NCBI GenBank assembly: GCA_022448705.1
Contig: JAKUUF010000028.1
Coordinates: 1-14,548, forward strand
Source of the DNA: SAR324 cluster bacterium
GTDB taxonomy: Bacteria; SAR324; NAC60-12
Reading direction: 5' to 3'
Length of the DNA stretch: 14,548 nt
Of the stretch, positions 7,282-14,335 are shown piece after piece. The position numbers were made by a program, and so were the translations under genes. Numbering within the stretch: position 1 is the stretch's first letter; each line of letters begins with the position of its first letter. The notes under the pieces were generated by a model. That model did no database searches, had not been told where the DNA came from, and saw nothing but the letters and a program-made list of their open reading frames with translations.

Positions 7282-9078
7282 TCATGAACCGTTTTCGTTT
7301 TGCAGTTCCCACATCTGTTGATAATAACCAGGACGCTGGATAAGATCAGTGTGAACGCCTTGGTCTACTATTTTTCCTTCATCCAGCACCAAAATCCAAT
7401 CTGCCTGTTCCATTGATGTAACTCGATGTGAAACAATCAGAAGGCTCCCTGCCAGTGCTGGCATCCCATTTTCTGGTTTAAGAAGCTTGTGAATTTCCTG
7501 CAGTAAAAAACGTTCTGTCTCATAATCAACTGCAGAAAGAACATTATCCAGAATCAGCAGGCTGCAAGGTTTCAACATAGCCCTTGCCAGGCTGATTCTC
7601 TGCTTTTGTCCACCTGAGAGCATTATGCCTTTTTCTCCAACCATTGTTTTTTCCTGTTCTGGAAATCGTCCTACTTCCTCCTCCATTGCAGCCGAACGAA
7701 GGATTTTTCGGAAATGTTCTGGACTTTCTGATTCATTAATAGCTTCAGAAAATCTGATGTTGTTTTCAACAGTGTCTGAAAACAAAAAAGGCTCCTGAGT
7801 TACTGTTCTGATACAGGTGCGAATATCATTATCACTTAATTCAGCAAGGTCCTGCTTGCCAACAAAAATGGACCCTTTTCCCATGTCCAAATAGCGGTTC
7901 AATCCATTGACAAGAGTTGATTTGCCTGAACCGATACGTCCGAGTAGTCCAATTACCTGTCCAGGCTTAATATTAAAACTTACATTTTTAAGAGTATCTT
8001 TGTTGCTCAAAGGATAACGGTAACTCAAATTATCAACCGTTAATCTATTTTCTGCAAAAAGCGACTTCAGTCCCGTCTGAGTAAGAGATTTTAAATGACT
8101 TCGCGACAGTTTCTGCTGCAATACTGTCTGAATGCTTGCAAGTCCCACCAATCCCTGCTGAATCATTGTGGTGACCCAGCCCAACCCCATCAGAGGAAAT
8201 GTCAAAAGTGCGGAATACGCAATAAAAGCAGTAAGTTGCCCAATAGTGAATTCGGCCTTAATAACCATTAATCCCCCAACCAGCAGAACCAGAAGTTTCA
8301 GGAAATGCTCCAGATTACTCAACATTGGCAGCACAAATGAACGGGTCCAGGCAATTTTCATTGAACGACGGAGCATTTCCTGATTTTCATTTTCAAAACG
8401 CCCCTTGCTCCATTTACGCATAGTCTGGCTTTTGATCAGATCTATTGCCGACAGTGATGATACCGTGAACCCTGAAAGGCGCTGCAGACTTTCCATGCGT
8501 GCCTGCATGTTTCGCACAAGAACACGCATTCCTAAACGCACTGCAGTAAAAACCAGTAAGATCGGAATGATGCAATACAGTGTGAGACTTGGAGAAAGCT
8601 GCCACATCTTAAATGGAGTCATTGAAAGTGCAGAGGTGATATTAAAACACTGCATCAATCCAAAACCACAAATCATCCTCACTCCGGTAATGTCATTGTT
8701 GATTCTTGAAATGATGTTTCCGGAAGGATTTGCTTCATAATAATCTTTCTGAAGAGCCATCAGCTTGTGAAACATATCATTCTTGATCTGACATTCAATC
8801 GCGCGTCCGGGATTAAAAAAAAGGATTCTGGAAAGTGTCCGTACAAAAATCATAACAACAGCCAAACCAAGCATGATAAGCATATATTCCCATAACAAAT
8901 CCTGTCTGGATTCCAGATCATTGTTCAACAAATCTATGCTTAAACGAATGTATTCCGGAATACTTACAGCAATCCAATTGGTTGCAAGAATTGCAATGAT
9001 CCCTAATGAATATGAAAGCCAATGCTGCTTAATATAGTAGCCCAGCAAAACATATTTGTTTGTTGTTTTAGGCGGCAT
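7282..9078 (-). CDS. ABC exporter half-transporter with degenerate Walker B (MdlA/YheI-like)
   Basis: A 598-residue type I ABC exporter half: a membrane domain with about six spans (roughly 20-40, 65-85, 138-156, 163-182, 256-275 and 282-306) and a C-terminal nucleotide-binding domain. Visible ATPase motifs are Walker A GRIGSGKST (380-388), Q-loop Gln428, signature LSGGQ (488-492), Walker B SLLILD (506-511), D-loop SAVD (515-518) and switch His551. Asn512 sits where the catalytic glutamate is expected. Heterodimeric exporters such as MdlAB and YheI/YheH pair one half carrying a non-glutamate residue, usually aspartate, with a canonical half. This resembles the degenerate partner, but no canonical half is in the window. 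The substrate is unknown; a hydrophobic compound or lipid is the family norm. ATG 9078 has no clear Shine-Dalgarno. It lies 130 bases downstream of mltG on the same strand. Confidence 0.87.
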   Translation of the reverse strand: MPPKTTNKYVLLGYYIKQHWLSYSLGIIAILATNWIAVSIPEYIRLSIDLLNNDLESRQDLLWEYMLIMLGLAVVMIFVRTLSRILFFNPGRAIECQIKNDMFHKLMALQKDYYEANPSGNIISRINNDITGVRMICGFGLMQCFNITSALSMTPFKMWQLSPSLTLYCIIPILLVFTAVRLGMRVLVRNMQARMESLQRLSGFTVSSLSAIDLIKSQTMRKWSKGRFENENQEMLRRSMKIAWTRSFVLPMLSNLEHFLKLLVLLVGGLMVIKAEFTIGQLTAFIAYSALLTFPLMGLGWVTTMIQQGLVGLASIQTVLQQKLSRSHLKSLTQTGLKSLFAENRLTVDNLSYRYPLSNKDTLKNVSFNIKPGQVIGLLGRIGSGKSTLVNGLNRYLDMGKGSIFVGKQDLAELSDNDIRTCIRTVTQEPFLFSDTVENNIRFSEAINESESPEHFRKILRSAAMEEEVGRFPEQEKTMVGEKGIMLSGGQKQRISLARAMLKPCSLLILDNVLSAVDYETERFLLQEIHKLLKPENGMPALAGSLLIVSHRVTSMEQADWILVLDEGKIVDQGVHTDLIQRPGYYQQMWELQNENGS

Positions 9079-9208
9079 GTATTGAATTTTTTTATTTTAT
9101 TAAAGAGAGATCATCAATGGTGTCGCTGATAAGGCAACATTCCTACTTGCTTTCACATTCCTGTCTAAGAAGATTTTTTATACGGGAAATTTTGGCGAAA
9201 ATTGAGAT

Positions 9209-10291
9209 TCATAACTTGGCAGATGATGCCTTTTTTCTTTTGCGCTGCATTGCCTGGCGATTCTTACGAATTTTCTGGTATTTCCAAACTGCTTTGTTAT
9301 GTTCACTTAATGTCCTCGAAAACTCACTACTGCCATCCCCTCGTGCCACAAAATAAAGATATTTTTTTTCTGCCGGATAAAGCACACTATGCAATGAGGC
9401 ACGTCCTGGATTCGAAATAGGGGTAGGAGGTAATCCATACCGTGTGTATGTGTTGTACGGAGTTGGTGTGCGTAAATGTTTCCTAGTCAGATTACCATCG
9501 AAATTTTTCATCCCGTAAATAACAGTTGGATCACTATCGAGCCTCATCCTGCGGTTCAAACGATTATGAAAAACGGATGCAATCAATGGCCTGTCAGAAT
9601 CAATACCTGTTTCTTTTTCCACAATGGAAGCCAGGGTGAGAACATTATATTCACTCATGCCGATTTCCTTTGCACGTTTTTGAAAATCTGAATTGAAAAC
9701 CCTGCGATATTGATCGATCATTGCCGACAATACTTCCCTCTCTGTTTCTGCTCGCGAAAAAAAGTAGGTTTCAGGAAACAGAAACCCTTCCAGTGTTGTC
9801 AGTTCAGTAATGCCCGTTTTTTTCAATAATTCCGGGTCATTTTTCAGTGACATTAAAACTTCTTTATCGGCTAATCCTGCCTGATTAAGACGTTCAGCAA
9901 TTTGCGCATAGTTTTTTCCTTCCGGAATAGTTACTTTATGCCTGATGCTTTTTCCGTAAACAAGATGCTGAAGAAGATGATGCGTATTCCAGCTGTGTTT
10001 TATTTCAAATTCTCCGGCTTGAACTCTTTTATGTACTTTTAATCGTTTGGCCAAATAACGGTAAAGCCTTGGGTAAGGCTGAAGTCCATTTTCTCTTATG
10101 AGTGAGGTCACATAATCGAAAGTTGAACCGCGAGGTATCAGAATAATTGAACTGCTTCCAGGTGAATTGCTTTTAATGGGGCTGTTATAAATATGAAAAA
10201 CATAACCTGCAAAACCTGAAATGGTTAACGCTCCTAACACCAGTATAACCAGCAACAGGCGTTTCCAATCGTTAAGCATCGACAACTTCAT
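9209..10291 (-). CDS. mltG: Endolytic murein transglycosylase MltG
   Basis: A 360-residue protein from the chosen ATG at 10291. It has a short cytoplasmic N-terminus, one membrane anchor (about residues 12-32) and a large periplasmic YceG/MltG domain. The family core is clear: IPEGKNYAQIAERL, LEGFLFPETYFF, then ASIVEKETG with the expected catalytic glutamate (Glu225), followed by DPTVIYGM, TPYNTYTRYGLPPTPISNPG and YLYFVARGDG. MltG cuts nascent peptidoglycan strands at the inner membrane and so sets glycan length. The frame extends back to a TTG at 10366, but a well-spaced promoter lies inside that extension, so I prefer ATG 10291; ATG 10279 is also possible. Neither has a strong Shine-Dalgarno. 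The C-terminus is very basic. An exporter gene follows on the same strand. Confidence 0.93.
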   Translation of the reverse strand: MKLSMLNDWKRLLLVILVLGALTISGFAGYVFHIYNSPIKSNSPGSSSIILIPRGSTFDYVTSLIRENGLQPYPRLYRYLAKRLKVHKRVQAGEFEIKHSWNTHHLLQHLVYGKSIRHKVTIPEGKNYAQIAERLNQAGLADKEVLMSLKNDPELLKKTGITELTTLEGFLFPETYFFSRAETEREVLSAMIDQYRRVFNSDFQKRAKEIGMSEYNVLTLASIVEKETGIDSDRPLIASVFHNRLNRRMRLDSDPTVIYGMKNFDGNLTRKHLRTPTPYNTYTRYGLPPTPISNPGRASLHSVLYPAEKKYLYFVARGDGSSEFSRTLSEHNKAVWKYQKIRKNRQAMQRKRKKASSAKL

Positions 10292-10337
10292 CGAGTTGGA
10301 ATAATTAATTCGTATTTCATATCTTTGGAAGGTGTCA

Positions 10338-10366
10338 ATTATAGCCAGACTATAGTAATAACGCAA
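10338..10366 (-). promoter_or_regulatory. Candidate promoter for mltG
   Basis: On the minus strand, TTGCGT (10361-10366) is followed after exactly 17 bases by a perfect TATAAT (10338-10343). Transcription would begin near 10331, giving a leader of about 40 bases before ATG 10291. The -35 element matches only its first three bases, but the -10 and spacing are ideal. This argues against a start codon at TTG 10366. Confidence 0.55.
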
Positions 10367-10482
10367 CTTTTGGAGTCACAGCGCACATCTTTCTGCATTG
10401 CATTAATTCTTATACAATACTGATTTTCCTTGCTTAAACTGTTCTCTTTTTTATCAAACATAATTAACCAAAAAAAATAATC

Positions 10483-10510
10483 TTGAAAACAAGTGAAAAT
10501 AATATAGAAT
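10483..10510 (+). promoter_or_regulatory. Candidate promoter for rplC
   Basis: TTGAAA (10483-10488) and TAGAAT (10505-10510), each five of six to consensus, are separated by 16 bases. A start near 10517 would leave a leader of about 70 bases before ATG 10587. The element lies in the 295-base spacer between the divergent mltG and rplC start codons and shows that L3 can be transcribed on its own. The leader has no clear Shine-Dalgarno before the ATG. Confidence 0.55.
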
Positions 10511-10586
10511 CATTTCTAAAGAATAAAGCATCAACATTGATACTTATTTAAGAAACCAAATAAAGTTCTCCCTTTTTGAATTCACT

Positions 10587-11207
10587 ATGCTGAACGGACT
10601 ACTTGCCCGTAAAATGGGTATGACGCAGATTTTTCAGGATGACGGTACAGTACTGCCTGTGACTGTTTTACAGGCAGGGCCAATGACCGTTGTCCAGAAA
10701 AAGACCAAAGATAAAGACGGCTGCGATCATGTGCAGGTTGGCTTTGAAGAAATTCCAGAGCGTAAATTGAACAAACCTGCAAAAGGACACTTTAAAGATA
10801 ACTCCCCCACCAGATTCCTGCGTGAATTTGAAGTAGAGGATATTGATCAAGTTGAAGTCGGTCAGGTTTTTGGTGTTGATCTGTTCACTGAAGGTGAAAG
10901 TGTCGCCGTTTCAGGAAACTCAAAAGGCAAGGGTTTTACCGGAGTTATGAAGCGTCATGGATTTCATGGCCAACCTGCCAGTCATGGACACCGTGGACAT
11001 CGCGGTACCGGAAGTATTGGACAGTGCGCTACTCCTTCCCGTGTTTTTAAAGGGAAAAAAATGCATGGCCGTCATGGCAACAGCAAAGTAACACAACTGG
11101 GTTTAAAGATAGTCAAAATACTTGCTGAAGAAAAAATAGTGCTGGTCAGGGGTTCTGTCCCTGGTCCAAACGGAGGACTTGTAAAAATTTTAAAAAGCAA
11201 CCGCTGA
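10587..11207 (+). CDS. rplC: 50S ribosomal protein L3
   Basis: A 206-residue protein, the usual length for bacterial L3, which binds 23S rRNA early in large-subunit assembly and reaches toward the peptidyl-transferase centre. Diagnostic segments are GLLARKMGMTQIF (4-16), the SKGKGFTGVMKRHGFHG core (112-128), GSIGQCATPSRVFKGKKM (142-159) and the C-terminal VRGSVPGPNGG (187-197). It is normally in the S10 operon beside rpsJ, rplD and rplW; here it stands alone with its own candidate promoter, between mltG and a gene-free stretch. In the extended loop, the usual HR-x-PGSIG reads HRGTGSIG (Thr141 for proline). The position matching E. coli Gln150, the residue methylated by PrmB, is Ala148. No truncation or frameshift is seen, so it is probably functional. 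No clear Shine-Dalgarno precedes ATG 10587. Confidence 0.96.
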   Translation: MLNGLLARKMGMTQIFQDDGTVLPVTVLQAGPMTVVQKKTKDKDGCDHVQVGFEEIPERKLNKPAKGHFKDNSPTRFLREFEVEDIDQVEVGQVFGVDLFTEGESVAVSGNSKGKGFTGVMKRHGFHGQPASHGHRGHRGTGSIGQCATPSRVFKGKKMHGRHGNSKVTQLGLKIVKILAEEKIVLVRGSVPGPNGGLVKILKSNR

Positions 11208-11219
11208 TAACCAGCTGAA

Positions 11220-11241
11220 CCAGGCAATTCATTAAGCCTGG
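11220..11241 (+). terminator. Possible weak terminator after rplC
   Basis: CCAGGC (11220-11225) and GCCTGG (11236-11241) form a perfect 6-pair stem around a 10-base loop, 12 bases after the rplC stop. The tail (CCTTTCATCC) has only three T in a row, so termination would be weak or need a factor. Confidence 0.4.
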
Positions 11242-11593
11242 CCTTTCATCCATCCCCACATATATCTCCTTAAAGTTTTCGGTTTTTCTGCCGATATTGA
11301 ACTATGAGATTTGGATTGCTTTCCGTCTGGATGGCATGGAGAGTTCCGTCCGGAATTCACTCTGCTTCATTCAGAGATGGTGTGGTGCTTCCACAGAGGA
11401 ATCCAGATTGATGCTCTTATATAAAACAGACATACAGTTGTCGTAACAAATACAGTGAAATGTTCATATGAAGTGTTCCGCCTAATACGGTGCAATACGC
11501 ACAATTTTGTAAACAATTGCTGATTGTAACGGCAAGGTATGTCCTAATGGCAGATAGAAGGCTGGCGTTGTCAATTTTAATATGCAGGATAAC

Positions 11594-11615
11594 GTTCAGA
11601 TTTCGAATCTGGAAC
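11594..11615 (+). promoter_or_regulatory. Leader hairpin just upstream of the small exported-protein gene
   Basis: GTTCAGATT (11594-11602) pairs with AATCTGGAAC (11606-11615) around a three-base TCG loop with a single bulged G. It ends 13 bases before the AAGGAG Shine-Dalgarno (11629-11634). The position suits an mRNA leader element affecting stability or translation; function is inferred only. Confidence 0.4.
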
Positions 11616-11637
11616 AAATATAATTAAGAAGGAGAAA

Positions 11638-12045
11638 ATGGCATTTAAAACCAAAGTTGTACTGGTGGTTTTATTGGTGGCTCTTTTGATTGGAGTACCT
11701 CCGGGACTTGGTCAGCAGTCACCGGAAGACAGCCGGGAAGATCTTTATTCCATCTGGATAAAACTCTCCATGATGGGTCACAACCAGTCAGAAATTGAGG
11801 GAATTCTTGCCGAAATTACCGAGCAGCAGCTGCAGCATCTCAAAAACCGATTAAGGCGTGACGTGCTGAATACATTGACTCACCTCAATTTAAGCAATGA
11901 AATTGAGTTGAGCAGGACAGAACAGGACCTGGTTATGATCCGGGACAAGATCAGAACCGAGATCCGTTTTGCAGGTTTAGAAAATGACCTACTGCTGCAG
12001 CGCATGATTCGACACAAATTTGGGATTGCGCTCGAAAATATATAA
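11638..12045 (+). CDS. Small exported protein of unknown family
   Basis: A 135-residue protein that I do not recognise. Residues 1-25 form a typical signal peptide: basic start (Lys4, Lys6), a hydrophobic core of Val/Leu/Ala, then VPPGLG before a likely cleavage near QQ (26-27). The mature part, about 110 residues, has no cysteine and no other membrane span. It is rich in Glu, Arg, Leu and Gln with regular helical spacing, so a small all-helical periplasmic protein is likely. It is expressed from its own strong AAGGAG, unusually close to the ATG (three bases), which supports a real gene. It stands alone, between a structured gene-free stretch and a convergent ABC-2 exporter. An envelope-stress or chaperone role like Spy/CpxP would fit size and location, but no LTxxQ-type motif is visible, so this is speculation. 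Confidence 0.7.
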   Translation: MAFKTKVVLVVLLVALLIGVPPGLGQQSPEDSREDLYSIWIKLSMMGHNQSEIEGILAEITEQQLQHLKNRLRRDVLNTLTHLNLSNEIELSRTEQDLVMIRDKIRTEIRFAGLENDLLLQRMIRHKFGIALENI

Positions 12046-12077
12046 GTTTGGCGTTGTCGTTAAAATAAACTTGGTAT

Positions 12078-12106
12078 TCAGGAAGCAAAAGCAAGCAGTT
12101 TCCTGA
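12078..12106. terminator. Possible two-way terminator at a convergent junction
   Basis: TCAGGAA (12078-12084) and TTCCTGA (12100-12106) form a perfect 7-pair stem with a 15-base loop, in the 97-base spacer between the small exported-protein gene and the convergent ABC-2 permease gene. A T5 run lies at 12116-12120, nine bases beyond the stem, so it is not an ideal intrinsic terminator. Confidence 0.35.
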
Positions 12107-12142
12107 TTCAAAGTATTTTTGCTGAAATAAATTTTGTTGAAT

Positions 12143-13252
12143 TTAATGCCAGTAAAAAAATCTGAGTCCAAGAGCGAAACAAACACAACCGATACCAACC
12201 AGTCCGATTGAAGGCAGAATTACATCATACAAACCTATGCCTTCAGTTATGATTCCACGCAGGGAATTGGCCAGCATGGTTAGTGGGAGTACCTCTACAT
12301 ACGGAGTGACCCAGTCTGGAAAGTTGTGGTAACTGAAAAATATACCAGAAAGGACAAACATTGGCAGCGAAACAAAATTAATCAGTCCATTACCGCTGTG
12401 GGTGTTTTGTGCACGGCATGAGATAAGAACCGCAATGCCGGCAAACGCGCTGTAACCGCTTAAAAAAACCAGTAACAATGCCCACAGACTTCCTTGAATT
12501 ATAATTCCAAAATAATAATAGGCAAAGCCATATAGCAGAAGCAGTTCGGCAGCGCTAAGAATCATGCGGTTCAACCCGTGTGAGAGCAGAAATATTGGTT
12601 TTCTAAGCGGAGTTGCAACCATGCGGCGCAGCAGTTTTTTAATTCTCAAATCAATCAGGCTCCAGCCAATCCCCCATAAGCATGCATTCATGATGGACAT
12701 AGCCATTAAACCAGGAATTAAAAAATCAATGTAGCGGCTTCCTGTCATTGTTATAGGCCGTATTTCTGAATGTGGTTTTGTAGAACTCTGTACACTGAAT
12801 ACTCTCTCCAAAAGTAAAAACGTCAGACTGGACTCAGTGTTATCCGGATCGAAGTGATATTTGATCCCTGCTGCAGGGTTTCCCATCAACCAAAGAGAAA
12901 TCTTTCCTCGTTTGAGTGCCCTGGTTGCATCATCCTCATTCATAGACTTAAATCGGAAACGTGCCTGTTCACCATTATTTTCTCCAACCTGCCAGTCTAG
13001 TCCTGACTCAGTACTATACTTCGTTGAATCAGCTCCGGTTTTTTCAAGTAACCATTCCGGAAGACTGTAAATCGCATCCGGACTTTCATCAACAACGGCA
13101 ACAATATGCAGTGCATTTCCTTTGTTGGCAAAGGCAATTCCCAAAATCCAGGCCATCAGTAATGGGAATCCAAATGACCAGAAAACTACTCCTGGTTCAC
13201 GAAAAAATATTTTGAATTGTGACAGAATCAGTCGAAGGAGTATTTTAATCAT
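12143..13252 (-). CDS. ABC-2 type exporter permease
   Basis: A 369-residue membrane protein. One N-terminal span (about 22-43) is followed by a periplasmic domain of about 130 residues (44-172), then five C-terminal spans (about 175-199, 225-248, 253-275, 290-307 and 337-365). This is the layout of ABC-2 permeases of the YhhJ/YbhR and DrrB-like group. LRRMVATPLRKP (about 208-219), just after the second span, resembles the family's conserved cytoplasmic coupling segment. Its ATG overlaps the end of the upstream ATPase gene by 8 bases, indicating translational coupling; together they would form a 2+2 exporter. The substrate is unknown (drugs, lipids or polysaccharides are typical), and no membrane-fusion protein or outer-membrane channel gene is adjacent. 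Confidence 0.88.
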   Translation of the reverse strand: MIKILLRLILSQFKIFFREPGVVFWSFGFPLLMAWILGIAFANKGNALHIVAVVDESPDAIYSLPEWLLEKTGADSTKYSTESGLDWQVGENNGEQARFRFKSMNEDDATRALKRGKISLWLMGNPAAGIKYHFDPDNTESSLTFLLLERVFSVQSSTKPHSEIRPITMTGSRYIDFLIPGLMAMSIMNACLWGIGWSLIDLRIKKLLRRMVATPLRKPIFLLSHGLNRMILSAAELLLLYGFAYYYFGIIIQGSLWALLLVFLSGYSAFAGIAVLISCRAQNTHSGNGLINFVSLPMFVLSGIFFSYHNFPDWVTPYVEVLPLTMLANSLRGIITEGIGLYDVILPSIGLVGIGCVCFALGLRFFYWH

Positions 13253-14165
13253 CCAGATGTCTCCCGCTCATTGCCAGAAATAAATCATCCAGAGTGCGTC
13301 TTCTGCACTCCAGTGAAGTTAAAGAAATTGATGATTTTTCAACCAGCTGTAAAAATAAAGGCAGCGTTTCTGAAATGTTTTTTACAGTTAATCGTCCTTC
13401 TCCTGTATTTTCATCCCAGCGACAACTGAGCACACCGGAAAGCTGTTCAGCTTTCTCAGTCGGGAAAGCACCCTCAATCACGTACTCTATCAAATCTCCC
13501 TCTCCAAATTTATCCAGCAAATGACTCAAGCTTCCTTCGGCAAGTATTTTACCCTGATCCATCATCAGGATTCGCTTACAAAGATATTGAGCTTCTTCCA
13601 TGTAATGTGTAGTGAGAATAAGAGTTGTTCCTGTTGCTTTGAAACTCTCAAGAATTTTCCAGAGGTCACGTCGGGCATTTGGATCAAGCCCGGTGGTAGG
13701 TTCGTCAAGAATCAGGATTTGAGGAATGGGCAGTATTGCAACCCCCAGTGCCAGCCTCTGTCGCTGGCCTCCTGAAAGATGGAGCACCCATGTGCTGCGT
13801 TTGCTTTCAAGTTGAATTATTTCTATAACTTCCCTGGCCCGTTCTTTTTCCAGTGAATAAAAACTGGCAAAAAGATTCAGGGTTTCTTCTACTGTCAAAC
13901 GCTCCAGGAACCTGGTCTCTTGAAGGGCAAGGCCAATTTGCTTGCGTAAAAAATGCTCGTCTTTTTCCCAACTCCTGTCAAGGATACGGATTTCACCAGA
14001 ATCAGGAAATTGAACACCTTCGATCATTTCCACTAGAGTTGTTTTGCCTGCTCCGTTTGGACCAAGCAGGGCAACTGATTCTCCGGATTCAACCATTAGA
14101 TTGACGTTTTGAACTGCATTAACGTCTTTAAATGATTTACACACATTCCTGATTTCAATTGCCAT
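13245..14165 (-). CDS. ABC-2 exporter ATP-binding subunit
   Basis: A 306-residue ATPase of the CcmA/DrrA-like group. Visible motifs are Walker A GPNGAGKT (35-42), Q-loop Gln82, signature LSGGQ (130-134), Walker B ILILDE (150-155) with an intact catalytic glutamate, D-loop GLD (159-161) and switch His187 in TTHYMEEA. The last 90 residues form an accessory domain ending RRRTLDDLFLAMSGR, which is typical of drug and polysaccharide exporter ATPases. It powers the permease encoded immediately downstream, with the stop and start overlapping. ATG 14165 has only a weak purine tract upstream. The 170-base spacer to the quinone oxidoreductase shows no convincing promoter, so read-through from that gene cannot be excluded. 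Confidence 0.92.
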   Translation of the reverse strand: MAIEIRNVCKSFKDVNAVQNVNLMVESGESVALLGPNGAGKTTLVEMIEGVQFPDSGEIRILDRSWEKDEHFLRKQIGLALQETRFLERLTVEETLNLFASFYSLEKERAREVIEIIQLESKRSTWVLHLSGGQRQRLALGVAILPIPQILILDEPTTGLDPNARRDLWKILESFKATGTTLILTTHYMEEAQYLCKRILMMDQGKILAEGSLSHLLDKFGEGDLIEYVIEGAFPTEKAEQLSGVLSCRWDENTGEGRLTVKNISETLPLFLQLVEKSSISLTSLECRRRTLDDLFLAMSGRHLDD

Positions 14166-14335
14166 CTGTTCTTATCCGTTCATTCAACGTAAATTGTATT
14201 TTCATAAGGCGCTTTCAGCCTAAGCGTTTCAGGATTTAGTTGAAATTATTAAATTTTGGAAGTGATAAAAAACTGATCTGCCTGATTACTGTGCGACCAA
14301 GATGTCCTCAATAATTGAGTCTCATTTCGACCGAT

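Larger units (their letters stand above)
11208..11637 (+). other. Gene-free stretch with several RNA hairpins
   Basis: No convincing coding frame is seen on either strand in these 430 bases; the longest antisense frame has no family motifs. Bases 11308-11409 can close on themselves: GATTTGGATT (11308-11317) pairs with AATCCAGATT (11400-11409), with two G-U pairs. Inside lie hairpins 11341-11358 (GAGTTCC/GGAATTC, four-base loop), 11360-11376 (CTCTG/CAGAG) and 11381-11395 (TGTGG/CCACA). Further on are the palindrome TTCATATGAA (11463-11472) and a hairpin at 11594-11615 just before the next gene. It may hold a structured small RNA or leader. It does not match any riboswitch or housekeeping RNA I recognise. 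Strand is given for the plus direction but is not established. Confidence 0.4.

Noticed and set aside
9079..9208. AATTTT-CGCC-AAAATT hairpin after mltG
   Set aside because: A six-pair all-A/T stem without a following T tract is not enough for a terminator call.
11594..11615. TTCGAATC resembling a tRNA T-loop
   Set aside because: The flanking bases do not make the five-pair T stem with a seven-base loop, and no D, anticodon or acceptor arms are found upstream.
11417..11617. Antisense frame of 66 codons in the gene-free stretch
   Set aside because: No family motif, no Shine-Dalgarno and atypical residue composition; it overlaps the leader hairpin and is best explained as chance.
14266..14320. 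Terminator for the quinone oxidoreductase in the spacer before the ABC ATPase
   Set aside because: A five-pair CTCAA/TTGAG stem and a T6 run exist but are not adjacent, so they do not make an intrinsic terminator.
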